NCBI RefSeq assembly: GCF_000143415.4
Contig: NW_003314271.1
Location: 1,198,204-1,254,549 of the forward strand
Length of the DNA: 56,346 nt
Direction: 5' to 3'
Source: Selaginella moellendorffii
Lineage: Eukaryota > Streptophyta > Lycopodiopsida > Selaginellales > Selaginellaceae
A program made the translations under genes and the position numbers. Below the pieces are notes generated by a model. That model did no database searches. It was not told the origin of the DNA and saw only the letters and a program-made list of their open reading frames with translations. Positions 1 to 10,812 of the stretch are shown here, piece after piece (positions within the stretch are counted from its first letter, which is position 1; each line of letters opens with the position of its first letter).

Positions 1-318
1 GGACCCGAGATGGAGTCCGAGATGGACCCGAGATGGGCACGAGATGGAGTCCGAGATGGAGTCCGAGATGGACCCGAGATGGGCACAAGATGGAGTCCGA
101 GATGGAGTCCGAGATGGACCCGAGATGGAGTCCGAAGTCGAGACCGAGACCAAGACCGAGACCGGGGCCGAGACCGAGACCGAGATCGGGACCGAGACCG
201 ACACCGAGGCCGAGGCCGAGACCGAGCCCGAGCCCGAGTCCGAGTCCGAGTCTGAGTCCGAGTCCAAGTCCGAGTCCGAGTCTGAGTCCGAGTCCAAGTC
301 CGAGTCCGAGTCCGAGTT
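1..318 (+). repeat. GA-rich minisatellite inside LTR-A
   Basis: Tandem 12-bp units of the form GAGATGGASYCC occupy the first ~130 bases. They then give way to 6-bp units GAGACC and GAGTCC up to about 318. The reading frames they create (runs of Glu-Ser-Glu-Met-Asp-Pro-Arg-Trp in one frame, Arg-Pro or Arg-Asp in others) shift register between LTR copies. They are therefore repeat by-products. The array is strongly purine-rich on this strand. Confidence 0.95.
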
Positions 319-1319
319 CGAGTCTGAAGAGGGTGAAAGCCCCAAAGCATTCGTCTCCCAGACCCTGGGGGGTGAGCTCCAAAAGCATAGTAGGGGGACG
401 ACTGCAGTGGAGCCAGTTTGGCCAGGAAAGGCCAGTTTGGCCCAGGAAGGTCAGACCCAGTGTTGGGTGATGAGCTGCCCACTGGGAAGCCCAAGACTAG
501 AGTGAACACGGACCGACAAGCGGGGTAGCTTGGTGAAGTGTTCAAGAGCCGGCTCTAGTTCCCCCGGGAGATCGACTGGCCGATGCTCCCAGTCCAAGTG
601 TGGGTGGCACTACCTACTTGGATACCTGTCGTGGCTCAACGGAACCTCGCTCTAAGCCCCTGGCTAGAGCACCTAAAGGCGAAAGGCGGGAGAGTACCCA
701 TGAGGCTCGCGTAAGGCTACGGTGTTCCGAAATGTTGTCCCAAAGGCCCAGACTGTGGAAAGGAAGAGGAGCAGTCCTCTGGGGCAGTGACCAAGGATGC
801 AGTCGTGTGGTGAGGAAGTCCCAGAGGACCTTGGGACTTAGTGGTCGGGCCTGTGGGCCTTGATCCAATGGCGGTGTTGGCAAACACGGCCAAGGGCAGA
901 AAGGGACTTAGTGGGGATTGGAACAGAGATATCGGGGAAGGCTATTCCCCACGTCTGTAGGCATCCTAAGGATGTTAAGGAGTGGATCTGGGATGATCAC
1001 TCATGGACGGATGACCCAGTCTTTGAGAGACGGGATTGGAATGTAGGTGGTGTTGGACCACCAGTGTGACCAAGGTAAATGGGCATAGCCTTAGCGTAAC
1101 GGGCCGATACGTCGGTGGTACCTTGGGGTGTCGATCATGGGATCAGACACGTGGAGCACTTAGACCAAGTGCTAAGGTTGGGTGGCATGGATGCCATTCT
1201 CAGGGCTAGCAAGCCCCAAGTCCTGAGTTGGACTTATGGAGGTTGTGAATGAGACTCCTCCAAGTGGTTGGAGGTGTGATTAAGTGACTAAAGTAGAATG
1301 GAAAAATTTGTCGCTTACA
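1..1319 (+). mobile_element. LTR-A, 5'-truncated by the window edge
   Basis: This is the right part of a long terminal repeat. It matches, in order, the later LTR copies at 1561-3216, 28064-29652 and 33726-35384: a GA-rich array, a GGGTGAAAGCCC-like block, a long unique part, and the end GTCGCTTACA. It stops at CA (1319) and is followed by 241 bases like the 3' internal end of the complete element at 28064-35384. Its left end and target duplication lie outside the window. Short frames on both strands are repeat translations, not genes. Confidence 0.85.
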
Positions 1320-1560
1320 GTTTAGCAGGAACTAAACCAATAAAAGGGAGTAAACCACCCCAGGTGGTCAAATGAGTCTCTATGTTAAAGAGGTTATGCT
1401 CCTTAGAGGATGGACAAGGCATGGTGAGCCTTCGGTGTCAAACCATAGACAAATATTGGTTGGGTGCCAAGGATGGAAATGGTAACACATGCGGGTGTTA
1501 CTTTATGAAAGGGTTTACCGTTCAATGAGGACATCAAACTTTTTCTATGGGTGGTGGAGT
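1320..1560 (+). mobile_element. Remnant of the 3' internal region between LTR-A and LTR-B
   Basis: This 241-bp stretch resembles the last ~285 bases before the 3' LTR of the complete element (about 33440-33725). It includes a purine-rich GGGTGGTGGAGT directly before the next LTR start, which is the expected polypurine tract. The LTR-A/remnant/LTR-B order fits one element that lost nearly all of its interior. Confidence 0.8.
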
Positions 1561-3216
1561 TGTGAGACATAAAATCCCTAGGCCCCAAAGTGGAGCCTAA
1601 AGGGTGCCACGTGGTAGTGGCCGAAGCAAAAGCCAAACAAGCGTAACACGTTTGGACTAAAAGCTCCGACTTGAAAAGGTCGAGAGTGGGAGTGGAACTC
1701 CCAATGAAGTGCTCGAGGAACAAGCATGAAGTGAAAGATAAGTGAGTCTATAGAAAAAAGATACAAGAGGACCGACACATGAAATGTGGAAGAGTCTGAG
1801 ATGGAGTCCAAGATGGACCCAAGATGGAGTTCGAGATGGACCGAGACGGAGTCCGAGATAGAGTCCGAGATGGACTCGAGACGGAGTCCGAGATGGAGTT
1901 CGAGATGGACCCGAGATGGAATCCGAGATGGAGTCCGAGATGGACCAAAACGGAGTCCGAGATGAGTCCGAGATGGAGTCCGAGATGGAGTCCGAGATGG
2001 AGTCCGAGATGGACCCAAGATGGAATCCGAGATGGAGTCCAAGATGGACCCGAGGTGGAGTCCGAGATGGACCCGAGATGGAGTTTGAGGTCGAGACCGA
2101 GACCGGGACCGAGACCAAGACCAGGACCGAGACCGAGATCAAGACCAGGACCGAGACCGAGACCGAGGCCGAGGCCGAGTCCGAGACCAAGCCCGAGCCC
2201 GAGTCCGAGTTCGAGTCTGAGAGGGTGAAAGCCCAAAGCGTTCATCTCCCAGACCTTGGGGGGTTTGGTGAGCTCCAAAAGTATAGTGAGGGGGAGGACT
2301 GCAATGGAGCCAGTTTGGCCAGGAAAGGCCAATTTGGCCCAGAAAAACTGTACCCAATGTTGGGTGATGAGCTGCCCACTAGGAAGTCCAAGACTAGAGT
2401 GAACACAGACCAACAAGTGGGGTAGCTTGGTGAAGTGTTCAAGAGTTGGCTCTAGTTCCCCTGGGAGATCGACTGGCCGATGTTCCCAATCCAAGTGTGG
2501 GTGGCACTACCTACTTGGATACTTAGTGTGGCTCAATGGAACCTCGCTCTAAGCCCATGGCTAGAGCACCCAAAGGCAGAAGGCAAGGAGAGTACCCATG
2601 AGGCTTGCATAAGGCCACGGTGTTCTGAAATGTAGCCCCAAAGTCCCAGATTGTGGAAAGGAAGAAGAGTAGCCCTCTGGTGTGGTGACAAAGAACACAG
2701 TCACACAGTGAGGAAGTCCCAAAGGACAGTTGGACTTAGTGGTCGGGCCTGTAGGCCTTGATCCAGTGGCAGTGTTGGTGAACACCGCCATGGACAGGAA
2801 GGGACTTGGTGGGGACTGGAAAGGAGACATTGGGGAAGGCTATTCCCCATGTCTGCAGGCATCCTAAGGATGCTATAGAGTGGATCTGGGATAGCCACTC
2901 ATGGATGGATGGCCTAGTCTTTGAGAAACGGGATTGAAATGCAGGTGGTGTTGGACCACCGATGTGACCAAGGTGAATGGGCATGGCCTAGCATAATGGG
3001 CTGGTATGTTGGTGGTACCTTGGGGTGTCGGTCATAGAATCAGACATGTGGAGCACTTGGACCAAGTGCAAAGGTTGAGTGGCATAGATGCCATTCTTGG
3101 AGTTAGCAAGCCCTAAGTTCTAAATGGGACTTATGGAGGTTGTGAATGAGACTCCTCCAAGTGGTCGGAGGTGCAATTAAGTGACTAAAGTAGAATGGAA
3201 AATTTAACCACTTACA
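1561..3216 (+). mobile_element. LTR-B, full-length long terminal repeat
   Basis: A complete 1656-bp LTR beginning TGTGAGACAT and ending CACTTACA. It is colinear with the LTRs at 28064-29652 and 33726-35384. It contains the 12-bp GA-rich minisatellite at about 1793-2095 and the 6-bp GAGACC-type array to about 2225. The minus-strand frames of 150-250 codons across it are translations of the minisatellite and have no domain content. Confidence 0.9.
1793..2225 (+). repeat. GA-rich minisatellite inside LTR-B
   Basis: Same two-part array as at the window start: 12-bp GAGATGGASYCC units followed by 6-bp GAGACC/GAGTCC units. Copy number differs from the other LTRs, as expected from slippage or unequal exchange. 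Confidence 0.95.
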
Positions 3217-3436
3217 CTTTGCTCCTTGGTTATAAACTTGGGAGTTTGGCTTCGTTCCTTCATTCAATGGCCCAAAGCCTTGAAACTCGGGTTCCACTCC
3301 GCTATCCTTAGGGACATATGGCATGTGGTATGTGGCATGTGGCATGTGACATATGGCACATGAAGGGTTTAGGTTCCACTTCATAGTTATTCTATGGTAA
3401 ATCATCATAGGATAAAGGGTGGAAAACATATGTGCT
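3217..3436 (+). mobile_element. 3' end of a second LTR family (LTR-X), sense copy
   Basis: These ~220 bases match the reverse complement of about 35558-35760. Shared landmarks are GGGTTCCACTCC, a short array of ~10-bp units around GGCATGTGGYATGTG, a run like CTATCCTT, and a hairpin built on TATCCTATGGT/ACCATAGGATA. Both copies lead into a degraded tRNA-primer-site-like sequence, so this looks like an LTR end. LTR-B abuts it directly at 3217. Confidence 0.55.
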
Positions 3437-3602
3437 ACAACTCTTTATCAACAACAACAAATGGGCCCTTTTTCTCTATGGTTGAACTTTTATAGATTGT
3501 TTTTTGAATTATTCCCTTTGATTGTTTATACAAGATTAGTATAAGTGAATAAAAGTGTACTCACTTTTTCCAATTGGTTAAGAGTCTTGGGATACTTAGG
3601 GT
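3437..3602 (+). mobile_element. Left part of an older LTR interrupted by LTR-C
   Basis: This AT-rich stretch continues at 5863 after LTR-C. The element rejoined across the TAAAC duplication ends AACTTACA at 5927 and is followed by a primer-binding-site-like sequence at 5930-5941. Nothing coding is visible. The left boundary of this older LTR is not resolved. Confidence 0.5.
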
Positions 3603-3607
3603 TAAAC

Positions 3608-3860
3608 TGTGAGACACAAATCCTCGAGCCCCAAAGTGGAGCCAAAAGGGTGCCACATGGTAGTGGCCAAAACGAAAGCAAACAAGCATAACATGTTTAG
3701 ACTAAAATCTCTAACTTGAAAAGTCGAGAGCGAAAGTGTGTGACACAAATTCTAGAGCCCCAAAGTGGAGCTAAAAAGGTGGTAGTGGCTGAAGCAGAAG
3801 CCAAATAAGCATAACATATTTAGACTAAAAGTTCTAAGTTGAGAAGTCAAGAGTGAGAGT
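3608..3860 (+). repeat. Tandem duplication of the LTR-C 5' end
   Basis: The LTR start, GTGAGACACAAAT followed by CCCCAAAGTGGAGC, occurs at 3608 and again from 3737 (there as TGTGTGACACAAATT). The two copies differ at several positions, so the duplication is not recent. Confidence 0.8.
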
Positions 3861-4254
3861 GGAACTCCCAATAAAGTGCTCAAGGAATAAGCACGAAGTG
3901 AGCAATAAATGAGTCTCTAGAAAATGGACACAAGAACACATGACACGTGGAAGTGTCAAGATGGAATCCAAGATAGAGTCCAAAAATGGAGTTTGAGATG
4001 GAGTTCAAGATGGAGTCCAAGATGGATCCAAGATGGAGTCCAAGATAAAGTTTGAAATGGACCCGAGATGGAGTTCAAGATGGACTTAAGATGGAGTCTG
4101 AAATAAACTTGAGATGGAGTTCGAGATGGACCCAAATGGAATTCAAGTTCGAGACCAAAACCGAGATCGAGACTAGGACCGAGTCTGAGTTTGAGACCGA
4201 GACCGAGTCTAAATCCAAGTCTGAGTCCGAGTCTGAATACTAATACAGGCTATA

Positions 4255-4912
4255 TGTAGCACATGTGATCATAAGATGAGATTTGGATATACTGTCACCA
4301 TGGATCCTTGGAACTTTTGGGGATAAATGGGGATAAAATAGACACTAAGGGCTCTCTCATCAAGCAATTGCCCCTTTTTCAATTGGCTTAAGGGGAGAAA
4401 GATAGGTGCATTACATGTGGTATCGGAGTAAATGGCACGGGTTTGATTCCCATTGATTAGTGGCTCCTTAAAAATATAATATACCCTTGAGCAAGGTATA
4501 TTCCTACCCCTAAATTTGAAATAGTACATATTAGACATCCATGCATATGTCCTTCCTTTTGTGTGGAGTTTCCACGGATGAAGGTATCCACCATAGGACT
4601 GCGGTACAGGTGGATGACTAGTTGCCTCACATGGAATAGCTGGTCTACACAATGGAAGAATTGGTAAATTGAGTGCGGAAATGGAGGTGCTGGTTCCCCT
4701 TGGCTCAGTAGGGTTGTTAGTTAATAGTCAATGACAACATTGACATCTCTAAAGGGGGGGTGAGTGTAATCATGGGATGAGATTTGGATATACTGTCACT
4801 GTGGATCCTTGGAACCTTGGGGGATAAATGGGGATAAAATAGACACTAAAGGCTCTCTCATTAAGCAATTGCCCCTTTTCCAGTTAGCTTAAGGGGAGAG
4901 AGATAGGGTGCA
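4255..4912 (+). mobile_element. TRIM (miniature LTR retrotransposon) inside LTR-C
   Basis: Two direct repeats of about 150 bp (4255-4410 and 4761-4912) share GATGAGATTTGGATATACTG and GGGGATAAATGGGGATAAAA. A primer-site-like TGGTATCGGAG lies at 4418-4428, just after the first repeat. A purine tract AAAGGGGGGG (4751-4760) lies just before the second. Identical CTATA lies at 4250-4254 and 4913-4917. The whole is 658 bp with no coding capacity. These are the hallmarks of a terminal-repeat retrotransposon in miniature, which would need enzymes supplied in trans. The exact left edge of the first repeat is uncertain by about 9 bases. Confidence 0.8.
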
Positions 4913-5862
4913 CTATACTATGGAATGAAAGCCCAACTCTAGTAAAACCAGTTTAACTAGGAAAGGCTAGTGTGACATAGGAAAGCTATACCCACATGTT
5001 GGGTGATGATATATTCACTAAGAAGTCTAAGGCTAGAGTGAATATGGACTGACAAGTAGGGTAGCTTAATGAAGTGTTCAAAAGCTAAGTTTAGTTCCTT
5101 CGGGAGATCGAAAGGTCGATGCTCCTAATCCAAATATGGGTGGCACTACCTACTTAGATACCTAGTGTGGCTCACTGGAACCTTGCTTTAGCCCCATGGC
5201 TATAGCACCCAAAGGCGGAAGGTGGGGAGAGTACCCATGAAGCTTGCGTAGGGCCATGGTGTTTCAAAATGTCGTCCTAAAGTCCTGGACTATGGAAAAT
5301 AAGAGGAGTAGTCCTCTAGTGTATTGATCAAAGATATAGTCACATGGTAAGGAAGTCCCAAAGGATAGTAGGATTTTGTGATCAGGCCTTCGAGCCTTGA
5401 CCTAGTGGTGGTGTTAGCAAGCACTACCGTGGATGAAAAAGGATTTGGTGGGGATGGAAAAAGGGGCATTAGGGAAGGGTGTTCCTTATTTATCAAGGCA
5501 TCCTAAGGGTGCTAAGATGTGGTCAATCGATGACCACTCATGGATGGATGGCCCAATATTTGAGAGATAGGACTGTGATATAAGTAGTCTTGAACTATTG
5601 ATGTGACAAGGGTGAATGGGCATGGCTTTAGCGTAATAGGATGATATATCGGTGGTACCTTTGGGTGCCGGTAATGGAATCAAACACATAAAGCACTTGG
5701 ACCAAATGCAAAGGTTAAATGGCATAGATGCCATTCACAGGGCTAGTATGCCCCTAAGTCTTAAATAAGACTTATGGAGGTTGTGAGTGAGACTCTTTCA
5801 AATGGTCAAAGGTGCGGTTAAGTGACTAAAGTAGAATGGAAAAATTAATCACTTACATAAAC

Positions 5863-5941
5863 ATCCTTGAGTTTTAATAGTATTAAATTGGGTGACCTTT
5901 CAAAAAGTTTAAATTTAATAACTTACAATTGGTATTAGAGC
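5863..5941 (+). mobile_element. Right end of the older LTR plus its primer binding site
   Basis: The LTR end ATAACTTACA (5927) is followed after two bases by TGGTATTAGAGC (5930-5941). This is one mismatch from the TGGTATCAGAGC complement of the initiator-Met tRNA 3' end used by many plant LTR elements. It is the resumed sequence of the element interrupted by LTR-C. Confidence 0.7.
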
Positions 5942-6203
5942 AATCTCATGTCTGACTCTGTTGGTTGGCTAAAGGAATCACATTACATGTTAAACTTAAC
6001 ATCTAGCAGGCCTAGTTTACATCCATCTGAGCTCGACCTAAGGGGTAGGGTGTCAAAAGAGCAAGACTCTTGGGAGAGTTGCAGCTCTTAGCTTTTGTTT
6101 GAAAAGGCATGAATTTGTAAGAAAGCATGATGGATTGTAAATAACTAAAAAGAATTTCTCAAGAGACAATCCATAGGAAAGGGCCCATAAATAAAAGTGC
6201 ACT
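5942..6203. other. No gene; internal leader of the older LTR element
   Basis: Non-coding sequence downstream of the primer site. I see no open frame of note and no tandem structure. It ends at the left copy of the 24-bp inverted repeat at 6204. Confidence 0.4.
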
Positions 6204-6227
6204 AAGCTCTATTTCGTTAAAGTGGGA
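6204..6227 (+). repeat. Left terminal inverted repeat candidate
   Basis: 24 bases identical to the reverse complement of 18652-18675. Just inside it, AGTGGGA (6221-6227) and TCCCACT form a short hairpin. The preceding bases read CACTA, but the right end does not share them. Confidence 0.6.
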
Positions 6228-7508
6228 ATTGTCATTATCCCACTTGTAAAATAAGGTTTCCAAACCTTTATATAGTATATAAATATAACAAAATTCAACT
6301 GCATTGAGGCACATGCCATTTTATTTTAAACAAGGAAATGTCTACTCAGTCACTTCTCCTCCCCCTGCCACTGCTTCACCTCTCTCTTCTCCTTGTCATC
6401 GTCGTCCAATTTCTTTCCATCCTTTTAATATTGGCTCAGTTGCTCCGAGTCTAGGTGGAGCCCAAGTCCCCATTCAATCTTTACTTTCCCCTTATTAATA
6501 AAACAACTTCGTAGACTTCCAATAACATGCTATAACACTTCTAGTATAATGCAAATCCTCTCAAAGAATTGTCTTTTAATATTAATACAATGGCATGGAA
6601 CCCCATGCCATAATAAGTTACATTTTTAAATAAATACATGCCATCTCAAACTGTTATTTTTTGCCTCCAACGCCTATACAATAATCTTGGAATTTCATCA
6701 CTCTCCACACTATCAGGATTTAAACCCAATAGTAATGCCATCTCTTCTCTAATATGTCCACGCTCATGTTCAGTGGTCGAAGAACCCATCCGGTTGAGCA
6801 GATTATGGAGATGCGGATAGTGCTTGGCTAGACAATATACATGCCATAAATGATGACTGGTGTCTGTCCGATCAAATGGCTTCTGATATACCATTCCATC
6901 TGCCATTTGGTTGATTTCTGCAGCCACCTCCTGGACTGGCCGGTTCTCTATCACCATCGCTCCAAGCCGTTTTGCAAGGTCCCCCAGAACATATGGTTTC
7001 TTCTCCCTAGTTTCCATACTGCAAGAGATGGGGTGCACTGCATATGTGTGCGTGTTTGCTGCAGTTTTAATCAGCGAGTCATCGATGATGAGGATTTCAC
7101 TTGACCTAGCAGTCCGGTTCATCACTATAGCCTCTGGCTTGACGAAGATGGGCTTGCTACCCCTCACATGGACCATAGTCAAGCAATCCTCCTGCGTTAG
7201 GAGAAAGTCAAATGGTAATATTACTCGCGTCTGATCGTGCATCATCTGTAGCAACGTTAATGCATTGTGGCGCATCATGGATGTCCAAACTCCCAATTGC
7301 AAATTGAACCCGGCCCTCTATTTTAAGTGTCGCATGGTCATTATTAGATCCCGCAGTTTCTCCCGTGTGATTAATATGAATCTGTCTCTTTTGACCAACT
7401 TGCGATCGCAGGCTTTGGAGGGTGCAGTGACATTCGAGGACGAGCCACGCTCATGGGAGAAAAGGACACCGTTCAGATCAAAAACGATACAGTACCTTCG
7501 CCGTGACT

Positions 7509-7555
7509 CTGAAATGAAATGCGTCAGCATAAAAAATGGTACAAGTCAATTTTAC
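7509..7555 (-). other. Predicted 47-nt intron before the HAD exon
   Basis: Donor GATG|GTAAAATT and acceptor TTTCATTTCAG|AGTCAC. Joining is phase 1 and connects PFANIVD to the segment SRRRYCIVFDLNGVLF, which is what the HAD family would predict. No palindrome inside. Confidence 0.7.
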
Positions 7556-8143
7556 CATCTACAATATTAGCGAATGGTGCTCCCGATGGTCGTTGAGAGG
7601 GTTTTGGTCAAGGAAACGTGAAGGGCGGAAATACTCTCCTCTGCAATGTGGGGTCAATCGCATCCGATGGCGTGTGGGCACATGCCATTTCAGCTGTAGA
7701 CTCTGGTACAACTGGCTCAACAGTGGCATGGGGTGGTTTCGATGGCGTGTGATCACACGCCATTTCAGCTGGTGCCTCCGTTGGCAAAGTGGACATGACC
7801 AAACAGGCAGCAGGGGCGGTGTAGGGAGGTTCCAACGGCACGTAGTCAGACGATTGGGCACACGTTGAGTCCGTTGGAAATGAGGATACGACCGGCTCGG
7901 CAGCTGGGGCGGCCTCATGCGGGTCCAATGGCGCCTGGTCACCATCAGTTGGATACGTGGACAAGATTGACTCAGTGGTATGGGCAGCATCAAGTGGAGC
8001 GTGGTCAGCTTGCTTGGCGTTGATATGGATAGTAGCCTCCACCAGCTCTGATGACTCTTGCAGGCAAGTAGAGTCCACTGGCGAATCCATATGCATGTCC
8101 AAATATCTCCCTTCAATTGAGATGGTATCCTCCCTACTGGCTA

Positions 8144-8190
8144 CTAAAAACAAACTCATTAGCACATTGAATCGACTATACTGTATTTAC
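8144..8190 (-). other. Predicted 47-nt intron
   Basis: Donor TTGATG|GTAAATAC and acceptor TTGTTTTTAG|TAGCCAG. Phase 1 on both sides keeps the frame into the Asp/Pro/Thr-rich exon. Confidence 0.65.
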
Positions 8191-8328
8191 CATCAACTGC
8201 TATTGAGGAACTAGGACCGATATCACTTGGGCACACTGCTGATTCTGAAGGATTGAACATACGTTTCGACCCTTGCTTGGCACTATCCTTCCTCGACACT
8301 AAAGGCTAGAGTTTGTATCTTAATTCAA

Positions 8329-8419
8329 CTGAATAATCTCTACTTACCATTTGCTTTGCAACCTACATGGACAATGTTAGAAATGGTAAAAGGTTAGGAA
8401 TGGATGTACTATTATTTAC
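8329..8419 (-). other. Predicted 91-nt intron
   Basis: Donor CCATCAG|GTAAATAA and acceptor GATTATTCAG|TTGAATT. Phase is preserved, and the downstream exon has an in-frame TAG at 8306-8308. Confidence 0.6.
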
Positions 8420-9103
8420 CTGATGGTTTGTCTTGTATAACCTTTCTCCGTTGCTCTTTGGCCACCTCAGGCTGGCCATCGTCGTCATCATCGTCGTCGT
8501 CGTTATTGTGATCGTCACCATTGTGAGGACCATCCAAGTCCTCTTCATCCTCCTCTTCTTCGTCCTCCTCTTCTTTGTCCTCCTCTTCGTCCTTCTGCTC
8601 TTCCTGCTCATTATCTTTCTCTGGCTCCTCATCCCCCTCCTGCATTTCTTCCATAGGCTGCTCAGGCTGGATGGCTTATTCTTCCAAGACCATCTTGGGA
8701 AAATCATCTGGCCGAGTCTCCATCTCAAAATACAAGACATCCATAGCCTGTTTTAGTGCGTGACCTAGGACCGTATCCTCACCCGACTGTCTTAACATGG
8801 TTTCTGCACGTTCTTGCACCCTTCGAAGACGACGAGATGAGAAAAACGTGGCCCTGACTTGAAAAGCATCCCTCATCCATTGTACCTCTCCATTGAGATT
8901 GGGGAAGGGGAGTCCGCCATAGGAATCTGAGTCAGGAGGTGGTGACCGCGAGGCATTACCTATCATCTTTTCGTTGCCCTTCTTCCTTTTCGAATCAAAC
9001 GCCTCTGATCCCGACGACTGTCCAACGTGCTTTCGCTTTTTATGACCACTGTCAGTTTAAGCTTGGCTGGTGCTTGCCTGTTTTGCCTTTGAAGAAGTGT
9101 CTC

Positions 9104-9152
9104 CTGCAAGGAATGGCATGAGACCACACGCCATTGCAAATATAATTTGTAC
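9104..9152 (-). other. 49-nt intron filled by a palindrome
   Basis: Donor GGAG|GTACAAAT and acceptor TTCCTTGCAG|GAGACAC. A 24-base copy of the element's palindrome (9112-9135) makes up half of the intron. The splice is in phase with both neighbouring exons. Confidence 0.75.
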
Positions 9153-9234
9153 CTCCTTTTTTCCTATTGCTTGTCTGTTTGTCCTTCTTCGACGCGCCAC
9201 CAGTGCACTTTTTAGTCCTCGTGTCTGAATATTC

Positions 9235-9280
9235 ACAATGATCTATAATCAAAATGGCGTGAGGCCTCACATGACCTTAC
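9235..9280 (-). other. 46-nt intron filled by a palindrome
   Basis: Donor CACAAG|GTAAGGTC and acceptor GTGAATATTCAG|ACACGAGG. The palindrome copy at 9253-9277, decayed in its right arm, sits directly after the donor. Phase 1 junctions preserve the frame. Confidence 0.75.
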
Positions 9281-9352
9281 CTTGTGCAGGTTGTAAGCTC
9301 GGCCCAACAGTAGCTGTTAACGCCGTTTCAGCATCTGGGGGTGGCCATGCTC

Positions 9353-9402
9353 CTGCATACAGAGCTTGTGAGATAACATTTAAACTTAAAGTGCGTACTC
9401 AC
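9353..9402 (-). other. Predicted 50-nt intron without palindrome
   Basis: Donor GAACCTG|GTGAGTAC and acceptor CTGTATGCAG|GAGCATGG. It joins the exon ending Leu-Tyr-Glu-Pro-Gly to the 72-nt exon 9352-9281 in frame. Confidence 0.7.
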
Positions 9403-10288
9403 CAGGTTCGTAGAGAAAATACTGTTTTTCTTTGGCAACTGTAATTATATGCTTCATTGAAGTCACCTCTTCAATGGAGTTTGTCACCGCAACACACGGG
9501 ACACCCTTGAGTAGTGCGGCTCGAAAGAATAGTCCGCCGCAGTTGTACTCGACAACGCATTTGCCCTTGGAGTTGGAAGCAGGTGCTATTGCGTTGAAGA
9601 CCCAGCTGAGCATTTCCCATGTTGCACCTGGAGCTTTCTCTGGATTCGAAAGCTCCATAGCCGTCTTCAGTTCCTCAGGCACAGGTAAATTGACCTCCCT
9701 CAGATCAATTCAATCGGCCTTGTCGAACGAAGCTGGGAAGTCACTCCAGTCCCACTCTGCTGCAGGACCAATAACAAGGGCGAGTGTGAAGATGCGGACA
9801 TTCGTCGGTATCTTCTTCTTAGCCATTATCCCATGGATCTCCTGCATCTCCTTGCCTTTCAACCGAGCCTTCACCTCGTTCAAGGCCTTCCAGAACTTGT
9901 GATAGGATTCAGAGTCATAGATCATATAGTGGACTGAAGATTCCACCTCCGCAAGTCCCACCATTAAGTCAATGATGGAGCTGACTTCGTCTGCATGAGT
10001 GATCTCCTCGTTTGTGAAGTCCATCACACAAAAGATGTTCTTGACCTGCTCATCTCCGCGGGAAACGATGCTCCTCCACCTTTGATCCTCATTCGAATTC
10101 ACGTATACCCGGTAAGGTTCTCGATAGGCCTCTGATGCGGGGTCGAGCTGTTTCTGAAGCCGGCGGTTGACATCCCTCTTAATGAAATTTGGATACTGAT
10201 CCAACTTCTCAGCTTTACTTTTCGTGGCATCCCGCAGCAGATCGATGAACTTGGGGGCCCCCTTCACGTAGTCGTCGATGTCTTCATG

Positions 10289-10377
10289 CTGCCCGGAGAC
10301 GGCATAGAACCGGATGTTCTGATCATCCAACACCTTCCTATTGATCAAGTCTGGAAACCTCGTCTCGCCCTGCTCAC
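10289..10377 (-). other. 89-nt intron made from a copy of an upstream exon
   Basis: Donor GGAGAGG|GTGAGCAG and acceptor TCCGGGCAG|CATGAAG, phase 0, joining FEQVAVER to HEDIDDYV in frame. Bases 10286-10371 match 11083-11168, an exon of the same gene, with one mismatch in 86. Without splicing, the upstream frame stops at 10345. The copied segment therefore now serves as intron body, with its own exonic CAG used as the 3' splice site. Confidence 0.75.
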
Positions 10378-10758
10378 CCTCTCCACGGCCACTTGCTCGA
10401 AGATCCAATCCTTCAATAGCGCACGAGCTCTCAAAGTCGTGCACAAGTCCTCGTATGTCACAATATGGCCGGGAGTCATTTTGGTCTTGTTGAAGACTAC
10501 CTCACCATGTAGAAGAGCATTAGCCACTGTCAGAAGGTCGTTGTCGTCTAGAGACCGCGAGAAACGCAAGGCGTTGAGCTTCAAATCATTGGGCTTCCGG
10601 CCGTCCTCCACACCCATTGAGTTTAGCAACTCCCCGTCATGGTACCTCCTCAGCACATCTACCCATTTGTCAAAAAAAACTTTTATCGCGAGTAGAATGT
10701 TATGGATGCTGAGTGTGTCATTGACCCCCAGTGTTTTCGAGAGAAGACTCGAGAATTC

Positions 10759-10812
10759 CTGCAATGGAAATGGCGTGAGGCCACATGCTATGCCACATGC
10801 AACGAGGCTTAC
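10759..10812 (-). other. 54-nt intron with palindrome, length divisible by three
   Basis: Donor TGGCAG|GTAAGCCT and acceptor TTCCATTGCAG|GAATTC. The palindrome copy is at 10769-10791. The intron contains no in-frame stop and is 18 codons long, so a retained form would still be translated. This could be an intron or an exonised insertion. Confidence 0.65.

Larger units (their letters stand above)
3608..5857 (+). mobile_element. LTR-C, solo LTR with TAAAC target duplications and a nested TRIM
   Basis: The repeat starts TGTGAGACAC and ends ATCACTTACA. It is flanked by identical 5-bp TAAAC at 3603-3607 and 5858-5862, with no internal domain beside it, so it is a solo LTR left by LTR-LTR recombination. 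Its first ~128 bases are tandemly duplicated (second copy starts at 3737). It carries a 658-bp insertion (4255-4912). Without the duplication and the insertion it is about 1.46 kb. It contains the GA-rich array at about 3957-4240 and is more diverged than LTR-A, -B, -D or -E. Confidence 0.88.

Noticed and set aside
10-505. Overlapping frames of Glu-Ser-Glu-Met-Asp-Pro and Arg-Asp repeats
   Set aside because: They are translations of a 12-bp/6-bp minisatellite open in several frames and both strands; the same array recurs in each LTR with shifted register.
1748-2494. 248-codon minus-strand frame
   Set aside because: It crosses the minisatellite and the LTR body without any domain; equivalent frames in other LTRs differ in phase.
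6199-6227. Left end as a CACTA (En/Spm) terminus because it reads CACTA
   Set aside because: The right end lacks CACTA and the transposase is not of the TNP2 type.
8433-8756. Hydrophobic plus-strand frame resembling a membrane protein
   Set aside because: It is the antisense of the acidic Glu/Asp tract of the leftward gene; GAG/GAA codons read as Leu/Phe on the other strand.
7318-9712. Stops restored by organelle-style U-to-C RNA editing
   Set aside because: That process is known for organelle transcripts; these are nuclear-type spliced genes in a transposable element with no supporting evidence.
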